NCBI RefSeq assembly: GCF_051967575.1
Contig: NZ_JBQCJW010000030.1
Span: 1 to 44,104 of the forward strand
Direction: 5' to 3'
Source of the DNA: Solibacillus silvestris_B
GTDB taxonomy: Bacteria > Bacillota > Bacilli > Bacillales_A > Planococcaceae
DNA length: 44,104 nucleotides
Part shown: one piece after another, positions 24,407-33,185 of the stretch
Position numbering within the stretch: position 1 is the stretch's first letter
How the letters are laid out: each line of letters starts with the position of its first letter
The notes under the pieces: generated by a model
The model's input: only the letters and a program-made list of their open reading frames with translations
Told to the model about the DNA's origin: nothing
Databases searched by the model: none
Position numbers and translations under genes: made by a program

Positions 24407-27091
24407 ATGAATATTACAGTTTTAGGAGGGGGCAATGAAGTAGGTGCCTCCTGTTTATTTATTGAAATTGCCGGAAAGAAAATTCTGATTGATGCCGGGA
24501 TGCGTATGCATAGCGACAATCCTTTGCCGGCGCTAGGTCTGCTTGAAGGCATTGGTACACTTGATGTGATTCTAGTAACACACGCACATGCCGATCACAT
24601 TGGCGCATTGCCGATTGTGCATGCTCTTTATCCGGATTGTCCAATCTATGCAACGCCGCCGACAGTGGATTTAATGAATATTATGATGCGGGATTCATAT
24701 AAATTGCTTGAGCAGCGCTGCAGGGAAACCAATACGTTGCCTCCGTATACAGAGCGGCAAGTGACGGATTTACTGCAATCACTCTTATTGTATCCGGCAA
24801 GCGGGCAGTTGAATCTTGGGGATGTGAAAATTCAAAGCTATCGGGCGGGACATATTTTAGGTGCTGTCATGTTCTTGATCGAGGGCGATGGAGAAAAGCT
24901 GTTTGTGACAGGGGATTTAAGCTTTAAGGCAGGCCGGACGATTCATGGTGCTCAAGTGCCACATGATGTTCATCCGGATGTGCTCATCATGGAATCGACT
25001 TACGGCAACCGTGCACATACAGACAGGCATACGGAAGAAACGCGGTTGGCGCATGATGTGGCGGAAGTCGTGGCAAACGGGGGATTTGCGCTAATTCCGG
25101 CATTTGCGCTGGGCCGTGCGCAGGAAGTGTTGCTCGTGCTGCAGGATTATATGGACAAGGGGCTGATTCCTGAATTTCCGATTTATGTGGATGGGCTCGT
25201 GACACCGATCAGCCGTATTTACAATCAATATCCGCATTATGTTAAAGGTCCTGTAGCATACCGTATTAAAAACAATGGCGATGCCTTCTTGACAGAGGGA
25301 CGCTGTAAGGCAGTTACACCGAAAGAGCGCGAAATGATTTTACAGGGCAAACCCGGCTGCATTGTCGCTTCTTCGGGTATGCTCATCGGCGGGGCGAGCT
25401 CATGGTATGCACAAAAGCTAGTAGCAGATCCCAGAAATGCGATTTTTATTACAGGTTATCAGGATGAGGAAAGTCCGGGGAAGAAGCTGCTGAATATTGC
25501 GGATGGTATTGATACAGAGCTGGAGCTTGGGGGGGTAGCCTATCCGGTCAAATGCCGTGTCGGGAAATACGGTTTGTCTGCACATGCAGATGCGAGCGAG
25601 ATGAACCGTTTTGTCCAAACATTGCAGCCGACCTATACATTGCTAGTGCATGGGGATGATACCGCGCGTGAACAGCTCTCGAATTTGATCGATGAAAAAT
25701 TCAATCCGATGCTTGTCGAAAATGGAGAAAAATATCCGTTTGAGAAGCGGAAGTCCGGGCGCGGCGTCGTCGGCAAGCGCTACCGGCAGCAGCCGAATCA
25801 TGCATTGAATGATAAAGTCGGGGGAGTATTACTTTATCAGGAAGCGGCGAACGATCCATGCAAGCTTGCGATATGTGTTGGGACACACATGAAAACAAAT
25901 ACACTTGTTTGCCATACATTGAAAGGTAAGCAAATAAAGCTGACTTTGCTGCAAGTGAAGGAAATGGTCGGCTATTGGAACCGTTCCATCACTGAGCTGC
26001 AGTCGGTTACAGGCGAAGTGCTGAATTTCAGCCGTCCGGTCATTTTGGAGCTTGATTGGACGAACCTGTCAGAAGGAAGTTACACATTTGATGAACTTGT
26101 ACAGATTGTCGGTGCACAAACGATACAGCAGCAAATTGCCGTGGCGCTTGTTGCACAAGCATTACCGGCATCACATGCTGATGGGCGCAATGTTTATTTA
26201 TTTAGCAAAGAGCTTCAAGAACAGCTGCTATCTTTGGTGCTTCCGATTCAAGGCTTGCGTTTGAACGCCAATAACGCGCTGGATCATGTGCGTGCCTATT
26301 TTGATGAACATCCAAGATTTATTCGCTGTGGCGCAGACTTTATCGGCACAGAGAAAGAGCAGATTACGATTTATTTTGATTTCCCGGATGCCATTTCCAA
26401 GCAGGAACGCGCCCGAATTGCCGAAGTGCTGCGAGCTGCAACAGGCTGGCCGGTCGTCTTTTCGGCCGCTGTGCGCCAAGATTTGCTGCAAGCTGCATTA
26501 TCCAGGCTGTTAGGGCAAACGGTGCAATCTCCGTCAATCCATTTACAGGAGAAGAAAGTGGTTGTGTCAGAGAAGGTTACGGATGAGGTATGTGCACAGT
26601 TCAAGGAGCTGACAGGGTTTGATGTGCAGCAAAAGGAATCGGCGAATGCACAGAATTCCATAGCTAGCGATATGTTCCAAGCAAGCACCCCTTCACCGCG
26701 TATGGAAAATAACTTGGCAATCGAGGAGGCAAAGCGCTGGGCTGCCGAGCGGAACTTGACGATATATAAGGCTGGCGTGAAACAGGAGGCGATGGAAGTC
26801 CATTTCATTTCGCCGCAAATTGCAAAGCGCCACGAAATTGAATTGACGGAGCTCTCCTATCGAATCGGCATGCCGGTTATTTATGCAAAGTCGCCGAAGC
26901 AGAACGAAATCATTCAATTGATATTGGACACGGTTCCGCCAAGCTGGGAAGTGAAGAAAAACCCGTCGCTGCATGTGGATCGCGCAACGGTTGCATTAAA
27001 GCTTTCCGAACAGCCATTACCCGAGGAGCTGCAGCAAATCCAGCAAATTATTGAGCAAAAGACAGGTTATATGCTGGAAGTGATCGTGTAA
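24407..27091 (+). CDS. Beta-CASP metallo-beta-lactamase RNase-like protein
   Basis: This 894-residue protein starts at ATG 24407, 9 nt after AAAGGAG. Residues 1-200 are the metallo-beta-lactamase domain with THAHADH (58-64) for the two zinc ions, 'AGHILGA' and 'VTGDLS'. It continues with the beta-CASP cap ('ESTYGNR', 'IPAFALGRAQEVLL', 'VASSGMLIGGASSWY', 'GYQDEESPGKKLL', 'LSAHADA', 'VHGD'), the signature of RNA-processing enzymes such as CPSF-73/YSH1. Typical bacterial members end near residue 450; this one has another 440 residues of unrecognised, partly repetitive alpha/beta sequence (two 'FIRCGADFIGTEKEQITIYF'-like segments), possibly RNA binding. The gene is codon-biased towards higher GC than its neighbours and appears intact. 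Confidence 0.88.
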   Translation: MNITVLGGGNEVGASCLFIEIAGKKILIDAGMRMHSDNPLPALGLLEGIGTLDVILVTHAHADHIGALPIVHALYPDCPIYATPPTVDLMNIMMRDSYKLLEQRCRETNTLPPYTERQVTDLLQSLLLYPASGQLNLGDVKIQSYRAGHILGAVMFLIEGDGEKLFVTGDLSFKAGRTIHGAQVPHDVHPDVLIMESTYGNRAHTDRHTEETRLAHDVAEVVANGGFALIPAFALGRAQEVLLVLQDYMDKGLIPEFPIYVDGLVTPISRIYNQYPHYVKGPVAYRIKNNGDAFLTEGRCKAVTPKEREMILQGKPGCIVASSGMLIGGASSWYAQKLVADPRNAIFITGYQDEESPGKKLLNIADGIDTELELGGVAYPVKCRVGKYGLSAHADASEMNRFVQTLQPTYTLLVHGDDTAREQLSNLIDEKFNPMLVENGEKYPFEKRKSGRGVVGKRYRQQPNHALNDKVGGVLLYQEAANDPCKLAICVGTHMKTNTLVCHTLKGKQIKLTLLQVKEMVGYWNRSITELQSVTGEVLNFSRPVILELDWTNLSEGSYTFDELVQIVGAQTIQQQIAVALVAQALPASHADGRNVYLFSKELQEQLLSLVLPIQGLRLNANNALDHVRAYFDEHPRFIRCGADFIGTEKEQITIYFDFPDAISKQERARIAEVLRAATGWPVVFSAAVRQDLLQAALSRLLGQTVQSPSIHLQEKKVVVSEKVTDEVCAQFKELTGFDVQQKESANAQNSIASDMFQASTPSPRMENNLAIEEAKRWAAERNLTIYKAGVKQEAMEVHFISPQIAKRHEIELTELSYRIGMPVIYAKSPKQNEIIQLILDTVPPSWEVKKNPSLHVDRATVALKLSEQPLPEELQQIQQIIEQKTGYMLEVIV

Positions 27092-27316
27092 ATTATTTGG
27101 AATTTGAAATTTTTAGAAATAGAATAGTCTATTTGCTGATTACATCTGACGGGCAAGAAATAGAGGCTACAATTGATGAAAAAGAAATCACTGAATTGGT
27201 GAAAAATTCCCATGGGCATCCATATTAATCGAGACGAAGATTTATTTAGAATCGTAAGTCATAATCAGAATAAGTGGAAAGAGAACAGACCGTCATCTTC
27301 ACTATTTAAAGATTGA
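27092..27316 (+). other. Two small overlapping open frames, possible remnants
   Basis: After the beta-CASP stop, one frame reads 'VYLLITSDGQEIEATIDEKE' and stops at about 27228. A second frame, from ATG 27212 to the TGA at 27314, encodes 34 residues ('GIHINRDEDLFRIVSHNQNK'). Both look protein-like, but no clear ribosome binding site is seen for either. They may be parts of one decayed small gene with a frameshift. No family is recognised. Confidence 0.3.
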
Positions 27317-27335
27317 AAGGGATTTTCAGTGAGCC

Positions 27336-27350
27336 GCGAGAACCGTCCCC
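27336..27350 (-). repeat. Inverted REP unit at pseudogene breakpoint
   Basis: GCGAGAACCGTCCCC is the minus-strand REP core followed by CTCGCCC. It sits immediately before the surviving part of the SWIM pseudogene. Confidence 0.75.
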
Positions 27351-27359
27351 CTCGCCCTA

Positions 27360-27585
27360 GCTGGCCATCATGATCGGGAAGTGGTGAAGCTGTTTACACA
27401 GGTGATTTTAGATGATGCAGAGCTGGCGGCAAATCGCAGTCAACAGTCAATATAAGGCAGTGGCACAACTTATTGCAAAAATGAAGTTAGCCGGTCATCC
27501 AGAGCGGTCTAATGAGTTAATGGAGCGGTTGAAGATTCAATATTACCGGCGATCTGCATTTATTGATGAGCTGAGTAAAGTGTAA
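27360..27585 (+). pseudogene. C-terminal remnant of SWIM zinc-finger protein
   Basis: The frame from 27360 reads 'AGHHDREVVKLFTQVILDDA', then 'ELAANRSQQSI', and stops at 27453. The next frame continues from 27451 with 'YKAVAQLIAKMKLAGHPERS' up to 'YYRRSAFIDELSKV' and a TAA at 27583. Joined, they resemble the end of Bacillales SWIM zinc-finger family proteins, which close with a 'YYRRxAFMDEL' pattern (assignment from memory of the family, not a search). One frameshift near 27450 and loss of everything upstream of the REP mark it as a pseudogene. Confidence 0.6.
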
Positions 27586-27679
27586 ACTGGATAGGGAATA
27601 AACACGAAACGAAATTAACCGACGCAACTCCTTTTTGAAAAAGGACTAGAGCTATTTCTGTTCTATATATGGGCGCATC

Positions 27680-27715
27680 AAGCTTTGTATGGCTTTGGCT
27701 ATATAAAGCTTTTTT
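27680..27715 (+). terminator. Terminator-like hairpin after the SWIM remnant
   Basis: AAGCTTTGTAT (27680-27690) pairs with ATATAAAGCTT (27701-27711), with a mismatch, followed by TTTT. Confidence 0.6.
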
Positions 27716-28025
27716 GATTAATCAGTGCTGATTCACGCTCATCCAACGTTGTAGTTATTTGCTATTAACCTAAGAAAATGGTAAAAATCTAAATATTTTA
27801 AATGTTTAAATAACGGGAGTTGGGGAACTAAGGATGTTGTATAAAGGTTTCAGGATGAAAGATTTATTTTCCCGGTAACACAAATTAACTATTAATCTTG
27901 CATTAAATATTGCCTGAAGCATTGGTGTTTTCGAAACTATCCATAGTTAGGTGTTTGTTGAAGCTGATTGACTTTTGGTGATTCAGCAATAATTCAAATT
28001 ACATGAGGGAGGTATTTATTCTTTT
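27716..28025 (+). promoter_or_regulatory. Upstream/leader region of SLH gene
   Basis: AT-rich, no gene. Close to the start codon it contains TTTTGGTGATTCAGCAATAA. This resembles the leaders of the SLH genes at 11802 (ACTATTGGTGAAATAATC) and 17894 (ACTATAGGTGAATTATTC). GGAGG (28008-28012) sits 13 nt before the ATG. No confident -35/-10 pair is assigned. Confidence 0.35.
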
Positions 28026-30602
28026 ATGAACAAACGTCAAAAATCAAAATATTTGAAAGCGACTGCAGCGATGGCGCTCGTTGCTTCCACTGTAGTAGTA
28101 GCCGCGCCCATCGCCTCTGCAGCAAGCAATTTTAAGGATGTGCAGACGTCCCATCAATTTTATGATGCGATTAAAAGTTTAAGTGACCGTGGAATTATCA
28201 ATGGTTTTCCGGACGGTACTTTTAAACCCGGACACAACTTAACGCGTGGTCAAGCGGCAAAAATTATTGCAGGTGTACTTGGTTTGAACACAACGAATGT
28301 CATTAATCCGAACTTCAAAGATATCCCGACAACGCACCAGTATTACGGGGCGATTGCAGCATTGAAGCAAGCGGGCATTATTGATGGCTATGAAGACGGC
28401 ACTTTCCGCCAAGGGGCCAACATCGAGCGTAATCATGTAGCGAAAATTATCGCAAATGCCCTGAATTTAACTGCTTTAAATTCTGATGCTTTGCCATTTA
28501 CTGATGTTCGTGCAGATTATAAAGAAGCAATCGCCGCTTTATATGAAAATAATGTAACAACGGGAAAAACCGCCACGTTATTTGATGGTTCTTCCTACGT
28601 AACACGCGGGCAAATGGCGGCATTTATTACCCGCGCGGAAAAAGCGGTCACTCCGGAAGCCCCACAAGCACAAACGATCACTTTCAAATTGGCGGATTAT
28701 ACAAATGATGCGATAACTGTAAATGGAACAGCCTATTCATTCAATGCCGCTGTGAAATCCATTTTTACATCAGCAAACAAAGCAGCATTATCCGGGGCTG
28801 CGATTACAGCTACAGTGGAAAATGGCGCAATTACAAAAGTAAGCAATATCACATTAAACAATGCAGGCACAGCAGATTCATTGGCGGTTTTTGATACGAA
28901 TGCAACGATTGATTCCTTAACGATCAATGCGGACAATATAGCTGTGAAAAATGTGACCGTCACAGGGAATGCAACCGTCACTTCGAATGTGATGACAGCG
29001 GTTGAATTTGATGGTGCAACGGTAATGGGAAGTTTAATTATGGATAATACAGTCGTTGGTGCTCTCGCATCATTAAATAATCGATTTGCACAGGACGGTC
29101 AAACAGGTCCAAAGCTAACAATGAAAAATACCCATTCCGGAAATGTCCATGTGAAACGCAATGATATTTCAATAGAATCAGATACAACAATTCCGGAAAT
29201 TACAATTGCGGTTACTGTATCGATGGTCAACATTGATGGCACTGTCACGAAAGTAACGGTCGATTCAACGGTAAACCTTGAAATTACAGGAAATGCAACG
29301 ATTGGTCAGCTCCTCGTGACAACAGCAGTGGATTTAGCCTTAAACATTGTAGGAGTCGTTGGTAATTTAATTGTAAATAATCCGGACGCGGAAATTACGG
29401 TGAGTGCTGGATTAAGAATAAATGAATTAGTAATTCCAGCAGGTTCAACAGCCGCAGGAATCATTACAAACTATGCAGCGATTGCCTCGCAAATTTTAAA
29501 TGTGATCATCGGGATAACGCCAAGCCCTGGAGCACCAAGCCCAGGTACAGGAGGAAACGATAATTCAGGAGGAAGTTGGACGCCGCCGCCAGTAGATCCG
29601 TCACCAGGTCCAACGACACCGGACATGGCAGTAATCGCGGTGGACGCGGCAATTGAAGCACTGCCGACAGCGGATAGTGTAACACTGTCAGATGAAACAG
29701 CCGTAAATAATGCGCGAGCTCTATACAATGCCTTGACAGCGGCCCAGCAAAACATGGTGAAACAGGATAATATTGGAAAATTGTCGGCATTGGAAACGCG
29801 GATTGCGGAATTGAAAGGACAAGAGCCGGGCCCAACAACACCGGATACGGCAGTGATCGCGGTGGACGCGGCGATTGAAGCGCTCCCGACAGCGGAGAAT
29901 ATAACACTGGCGGATGAAACAGCTGTGAATGAGGCGCGCGGCCTATATAATGCTTTGACCATGGTACAGCAAAACATGGTGAAAGCGGATAATGTTGCAA
30001 AATTGTCGGCATTGGAAACACGGATTGCGGAATTGAAAAATGTTGATACGGAGTCCCCGATATTGATGAGCGTATTCCCGGTTAAAGGGACAGAAGTAAA
30101 CTTGGCAGATAGCGAAAACTTCACATTGGAAGTGAAAGCATCCGACGCTAATTTACGCGAATTGGAAATTGATCATAGTATGACCGGATTGCCGGAATTC
30201 AGTGTATATGCAAATGAAGCGAATCCATATGGAACGGACGAAGCGAGAACGGCATTCGAAGCTTTAGGGGGAAATGTGACATATAATGAAGGAACCCAAA
30301 CATGGTTGATTGATTTTGGAGCAAATGTAACAACTGATTTTGTCGACAAAGGTGATGTCACATTTTATCTAGTATTAAAAGATGAAGCCGGCAACACATG
30401 GGGAAGTATGGATCCGACAACAGCGGAAAATACGTTTAATTATACCGTTAAGCGAGACCAGCCTCCAGGAACAACCCCGGATACGGCCGAAATAGATTCG
30501 TTGACAACAGCAAATTCTCCTGATACTAAAGTAATGGCTTCCGCGCAATTAAATTTAGGCAATCATTTTGTAATTAAAAACGGGATAGCGAAGTTTTTAT
30601 AA
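28026..30602 (+). CDS. SLH surface protein with duplicated helical module
   Basis: This 858-residue protein has a signal peptide ending ASA (about residue 31), three SLH domains (about 33-210) and the shared beta-helical region (about 215-490). A Pro/Gly linker (about 495-530) is followed by two copies of a 70-residue helical module ('VIAVDAAIEALPTADSVTLS' and 'NARALYNALTAAQQNMVK', about 530-600 and 601-671) that are nearly identical in DNA, so recently duplicated. An Ig-like module ('SPILMSVFPVKGTEVNLADS') and a short tail without further anchor complete it. The N-terminal half is closest to the 11802 protein. A terminator follows. Confidence 0.9.
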   Translation: MNKRQKSKYLKATAAMALVASTVVVAAPIASAASNFKDVQTSHQFYDAIKSLSDRGIINGFPDGTFKPGHNLTRGQAAKIIAGVLGLNTTNVINPNFKDIPTTHQYYGAIAALKQAGIIDGYEDGTFRQGANIERNHVAKIIANALNLTALNSDALPFTDVRADYKEAIAALYENNVTTGKTATLFDGSSYVTRGQMAAFITRAEKAVTPEAPQAQTITFKLADYTNDAITVNGTAYSFNAAVKSIFTSANKAALSGAAITATVENGAITKVSNITLNNAGTADSLAVFDTNATIDSLTINADNIAVKNVTVTGNATVTSNVMTAVEFDGATVMGSLIMDNTVVGALASLNNRFAQDGQTGPKLTMKNTHSGNVHVKRNDISIESDTTIPEITIAVTVSMVNIDGTVTKVTVDSTVNLEITGNATIGQLLVTTAVDLALNIVGVVGNLIVNNPDAEITVSAGLRINELVIPAGSTAAGIITNYAAIASQILNVIIGITPSPGAPSPGTGGNDNSGGSWTPPPVDPSPGPTTPDMAVIAVDAAIEALPTADSVTLSDETAVNNARALYNALTAAQQNMVKQDNIGKLSALETRIAELKGQEPGPTTPDTAVIAVDAAIEALPTAENITLADETAVNEARGLYNALTMVQQNMVKADNVAKLSALETRIAELKNVDTESPILMSVFPVKGTEVNLADSENFTLEVKASDANLRELEIDHSMTGLPEFSVYANEANPYGTDEARTAFEALGGNVTYNEGTQTWLIDFGANVTTDFVDKGDVTFYLVLKDEAGNTWGSMDPTTAENTFNYTVKRDQPPGTTPDTAEIDSLTTANSPDTKVMASAQLNLGNHFVIKNGIAKFL

Positions 30603-30636
30603 AGATATAATGAAACAAGACAAACTAAATAACATT

Positions 30637-30673
30637 AAGCTCTGCATGGCTAATCGCTGTGTGGAGCTTTTTT
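30637..30673 (+). terminator. Terminator of the fourth SLH paralogue
   Basis: AAGCTCTGCA (30637-30646) pairs imperfectly with TGTGGAGCTT (30660-30669), followed by TTTT. Confidence 0.6.
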
Positions 30674-30741
30674 CGTCTTTCTCAATTTTAAAATAGAATC
30701 TCGCCCTAGACTTAGACTTAGACTTAGCCATTGCGGCTGGT

Positions 30742-31434
30742 AAAGTAGAACGAACCGGAGCAAAAGTAGAATCCTTCGCATGGAAAGTAGAACTATTCAT
30801 AGGAAAAGTAGAACATTTCCCTGAAAAAGTAGAACTATGCCCCCGACTTAGTCATGCCACTCGAGAAAGTAGAACACACTGGAGCAAAAGTAGAACCCTT
30901 CGCATGGAAAGTAGAAAATTTCATAGAGAAAGTAGAACATTTCCCTGAAAAAGTAGAACTATGCCCCCGACTTAGCCATTCCACTCGAGAAAGTGGAACA
31001 AACAGGAGTAAAAGTAGAAAATACTGGAGCAAAAGTAGAATCCTTCGCATGGAAAGTAGAACTATTCATAGGAAAAGTAGAACATTTCCCTGAAAAAGTA
31101 GANNNNNNNNNNNNNNNNNNNNNNNNNNNNNNNNNNNNNNNNNNNNNNNNNNNNNNNNNNNNNNNNNNNNNNNNNNNNNNNNNNNNNNNNNNNNNNNNNN
31201 NNACTATGTCCCCGACTTAGCCATGCCACTCGAGAAAGTAGAACAAACAGGAGTAAAAGTAGAAAATACTGGAGCAAAAGTAGAATCTTTGGCATGGAAA
31301 GTAGAACTATTAATAGAGAAAGTAGAACATTTCCCTGAAAAAGTAGAACTATGCCCCCAACTTAGCCATTCCACTCGAGAAAGCGGAATAAACAGGAGCA
31401 CAAGTAAAAACCCCGCATGAAAAGTAGAACACTT
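30742..31434 (+). repeat. AAAGTAGAAC array A, 21-bp phased
   Basis: AAAGTAGAAC-like units begin at 30742, 30763, 30784, 30805 and 30826. After one 40-bp unit they resume at 30866, 30887 and so on, again at 30990, and after the gap at 31235, 31256, 31277, 31298, 31319, 31340 and 31380. The spacing is exactly 21 bp inside a block and 40 bp between blocks, so blocks are 124 or 145 bp long. The long unit contains GACTTAGCCATNCCACTCGAG. Because 40 is not a multiple of three, the KVE-repeat reading frame is lost at each block, so this is not a protein gene. An N gap interrupts it. Confidence 0.9.
31103..31202. other. Assembly gap (100 N) in array A
   Basis: The left flank ends AAAAAGTAGA and the right flank begins ACTATGTCCCCGACTTAG; intact copies read AAAAAGTAGAACTATGCCCC across this point. 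The gap most likely hides whole repeat blocks. Confidence 0.9.
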
Positions 31435-31448
31435 CGAGTGAAAAATAT

Positions 31449-31616
31449 AATACAGCATGGGAAAAGGAAGCGGCAATTGAATGCTTTAAAATAGCAAAGA
31501 TGGAGGGAAATAAATGGAGCAATGAAGCAGATGAAGGTTTAAGGCAACGGGCTTCACTAATCGGTTACAGGAAAATCCAAATTATGTACATCAATTTGAG
31601 AAGAATTATAGGATAA
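31449..31616 (+). pseudogene. Short coding remnant between arrays
   Basis: A 55-codon open frame reads 'NTAWEKEAAIECFKIAKMEG' then 'NKWSNEADEGLRQRASLIGY' and stops at 31614. The composition is protein-like, but there is no start with a good ribosome binding site; an internal ATG exists at 31500. It is probably the end of a lost gene. No family is recognised. Confidence 0.3.
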
Positions 31617-31805
31617 GACGTAGTGTGAGAGGGTTACAACAATTGATGGACGTATAATTGAGTACTGCATTCTATACAAAAGTTAACAAATTAGGAGTAG
31701 CGACAAATTAATAATAAATCCGAAGTTTCGCTTGTTTTCAACTAATTTAGTTTTTTTCTTCCCCTTTCCTTCTTATCTAATAATATCGATTAAAAAAATA
31801 TAGGG

Positions 31806-31930
31806 AAAGTGGCTAATGTCATGTGCAAGGTGACTAATATTCACGAAAAAGTAGAATTTCGCCTCCTCTTTCAATTAGCATATCGCTAAAGAAAGTGGCA
31901 TAAACTATAGCAAAAGTAGCTTGATCCAAG
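31806..31930 (+). repeat. Degenerate copy of the 21-bp phased array
   Basis: AAAGTGGC (31806), AAGGTGAC (31827) and AAAGTAGAA (31848) are 21 bp apart. After a 44-bp long unit, AAAGTGGC (31892) and AAAGTAGC (31913) are again 21 bp apart. The register of array A is kept although the units are eroded. Confidence 0.65.
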
Positions 31931-32043
31931 ACAAAATTGGATTTCCTTTCCTCCATGATGAGCATTATGGAAAAGCTTAATTTATGAGTCTTGCAGTGGG
32001 GGGAGAATTTACATAGAATTAAAAAATTAACTGCAAGCAAAAT

Positions 32044-32088
32044 AAAAAAACATGAAATACATTTTCCACTTTGACTTCATGTTTTTTA
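32044..32088 (-). terminator. Terminator of the Rgg-like gene
   Basis: AAAAACATGAA (32046-32056) and TTCATGTTTTT (32076-32086) form a stem next to T runs on both strands. It lies just past the stop of the minus-strand regulator. Confidence 0.7.
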
Positions 32089-32091
32089 TAA

Positions 32092-32997
32092 CTATTTTTT
32101 TATTTGAAAAGGGATCACTGACTGATTGTTTGGATTTTTTTGGACGTTAAGCTTCAAATGCTTTAAAAGGTCGATGCATTGTTTTTGTTTATTTTTCATA
32201 TTGAGATAACCTATAATCGTTACTATTTTTTCTAGTTCATCTGTAGGATGTTCTTTGTTTATCATGATGCTTATTACTTCATGGAAATAGATTTTCATTG
32301 ATTGGTAATACATATCATTTTGTAAAATATCAGCAAGTTTTTCATATTCCTTAAAGTATTTCTTAGCTATTTGGTATTTAAATTCAAACAAGCTTTTCGT
32401 AATAATATTTAGTAAAAGCATGGAGTATTCATTTTTATATCTTTGCAGTTTTTGAAAGTTAATAATTGTGTTTTTTACTCTTTTGAATACGGTATCGATA
32501 AGCTCTTGAGAAAAGTAATTGATTGAATTGGAGAAAAGCATGATTTCATAATACCCCCAAGACTCACAATTATTCAAATAATTACTTAAGATTTCAAAGT
32601 CATTAGAGGCCGCTTTATTGTTAAGTGAATTTAACATGCATTTTGCCATTATTTGGTAGTGATAATATTTAATATTATTTGTTTTTTTATATTCCTCTTT
32701 TAACGTTGTTATAAGCAATTTTAACCCAGCGATATCCTTTCCATAGAAAACTGGTGCAATATTGTTGAATAAATGTAATTCAGCATTTTCATTTTGAGTG
32801 AAAGCCACATAAAATTCTTCGAGCGAAAGATTTAAGCGATCCAATATTATGAAAAATTTATTGACAGTAGTATCGCTTATTCCTTTTTCAAAGTTACTCC
32901 TCGCTTGTCGAGAGAAAACTCCTTTATAGAGTGTCTCTGATGAGATCTTTTTAGACAGACGTATTTCTTTAATGATAATTCCTATATTTGCTGGCAT
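32092..32997 (-). CDS. Rgg/GadR/MutR-family regulator
   Basis: This 301-residue cytoplasmic regulator has an XRE-type helix-turn-helix at about residues 5-62 ('GIIIKEIRLSKKISSETLYK', 'GVFSRQARSNFEKGISDTTV', 'FFIILDRLNLSLEEFY'), the N-terminal pattern of Rgg proteins. The remainder is an all-helical, TPR-like region, which in Rgg, ComR and PlcR binds short peptide pheromones. The length matches Rgg (about 280-300). The start at 32997 is chosen because AGGAGG is then 7 nt away; the ATG at 33003 is too close. It is divergent from a 15-codon hydrophobic peptide gene, the standard layout of Rgg-SHP quorum-sensing pairs in streptococci. The peptide partner is inferred from position and sequence. 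Confidence 0.85.
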   Translation of the reverse strand: MPANIGIIIKEIRLSKKISSETLYKGVFSRQARSNFEKGISDTTVNKFFIILDRLNLSLEEFYVAFTQNENAELHLFNNIAPVFYGKDIAGLKLLITTLKEEYKKTNNIKYYHYQIMAKCMLNSLNNKAASNDFEILSNYLNNCESWGYYEIMLFSNSINYFSQELIDTVFKRVKNTIINFQKLQRYKNEYSMLLLNIITKSLFEFKYQIAKKYFKEYEKLADILQNDMYYQSMKIYFHEVISIMINKEHPTDELEKIVTIIGYLNMKNKQKQCIDLLKHLKLNVQKNPNNQSVIPFQIKK

Positions 32998-33107
32998 CGT
33001 CATACCTCCTAAAAAAATATCATGTCAATAATACTTTACATTAAAACTGAATATAAAAAAATCCCTCTATCATTATTAGTATATAAACGATAGGAGGAAA
33101 GGCAGAT

Positions 33108-33155
33108 ATGTTATCGATTTTTTTAGCTATTTGGGATGTTATTGGTGGACGTTAA
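33108..33155 (+). CDS. Putative short hydrophobic pheromone-like peptide (15 aa)
   Basis: The frame encodes MLSIFLAIWDVIGGR and a TAA. It has a strong ribosome binding site, AGGAGG (33092-33097), 10 nt before the ATG, and its own terminator 30 nt after the stop, so it is a complete small transcription unit. It is divergent from the Rgg-like gene. The peptide has a hydrophobic core and an Asp-Val-Ile-Gly-Gly end. Streptococcal SHPs end in a comparable Asp-(Ile/Val)n-Gly-Gly and are exported, cut and re-imported to bind Rgg. It is shorter than most SHP precursors (about 20-23 residues), so it could alternatively be a leader or membrane toxin peptide. CCCTCTATC (33063-33071) can pair with GATAGGAGG (33089-33097) and mask the ribosome binding site. 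Confidence 0.65.
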   Translation: MLSIFLAIWDVIGGR

Positions 33156-33185
33156 TTCGGGAGATTTGAATTATTTTAAGAGAAG

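Noticed and set aside
30854..31093. Open frame encoding KVE heptads across array A
   Set aside because: The 40-bp units and 124-bp blocks are not multiples of three, so the frame breaks at each block. There is no consistent start or ribosome binding site, and array B has the same spacing but no open frame.
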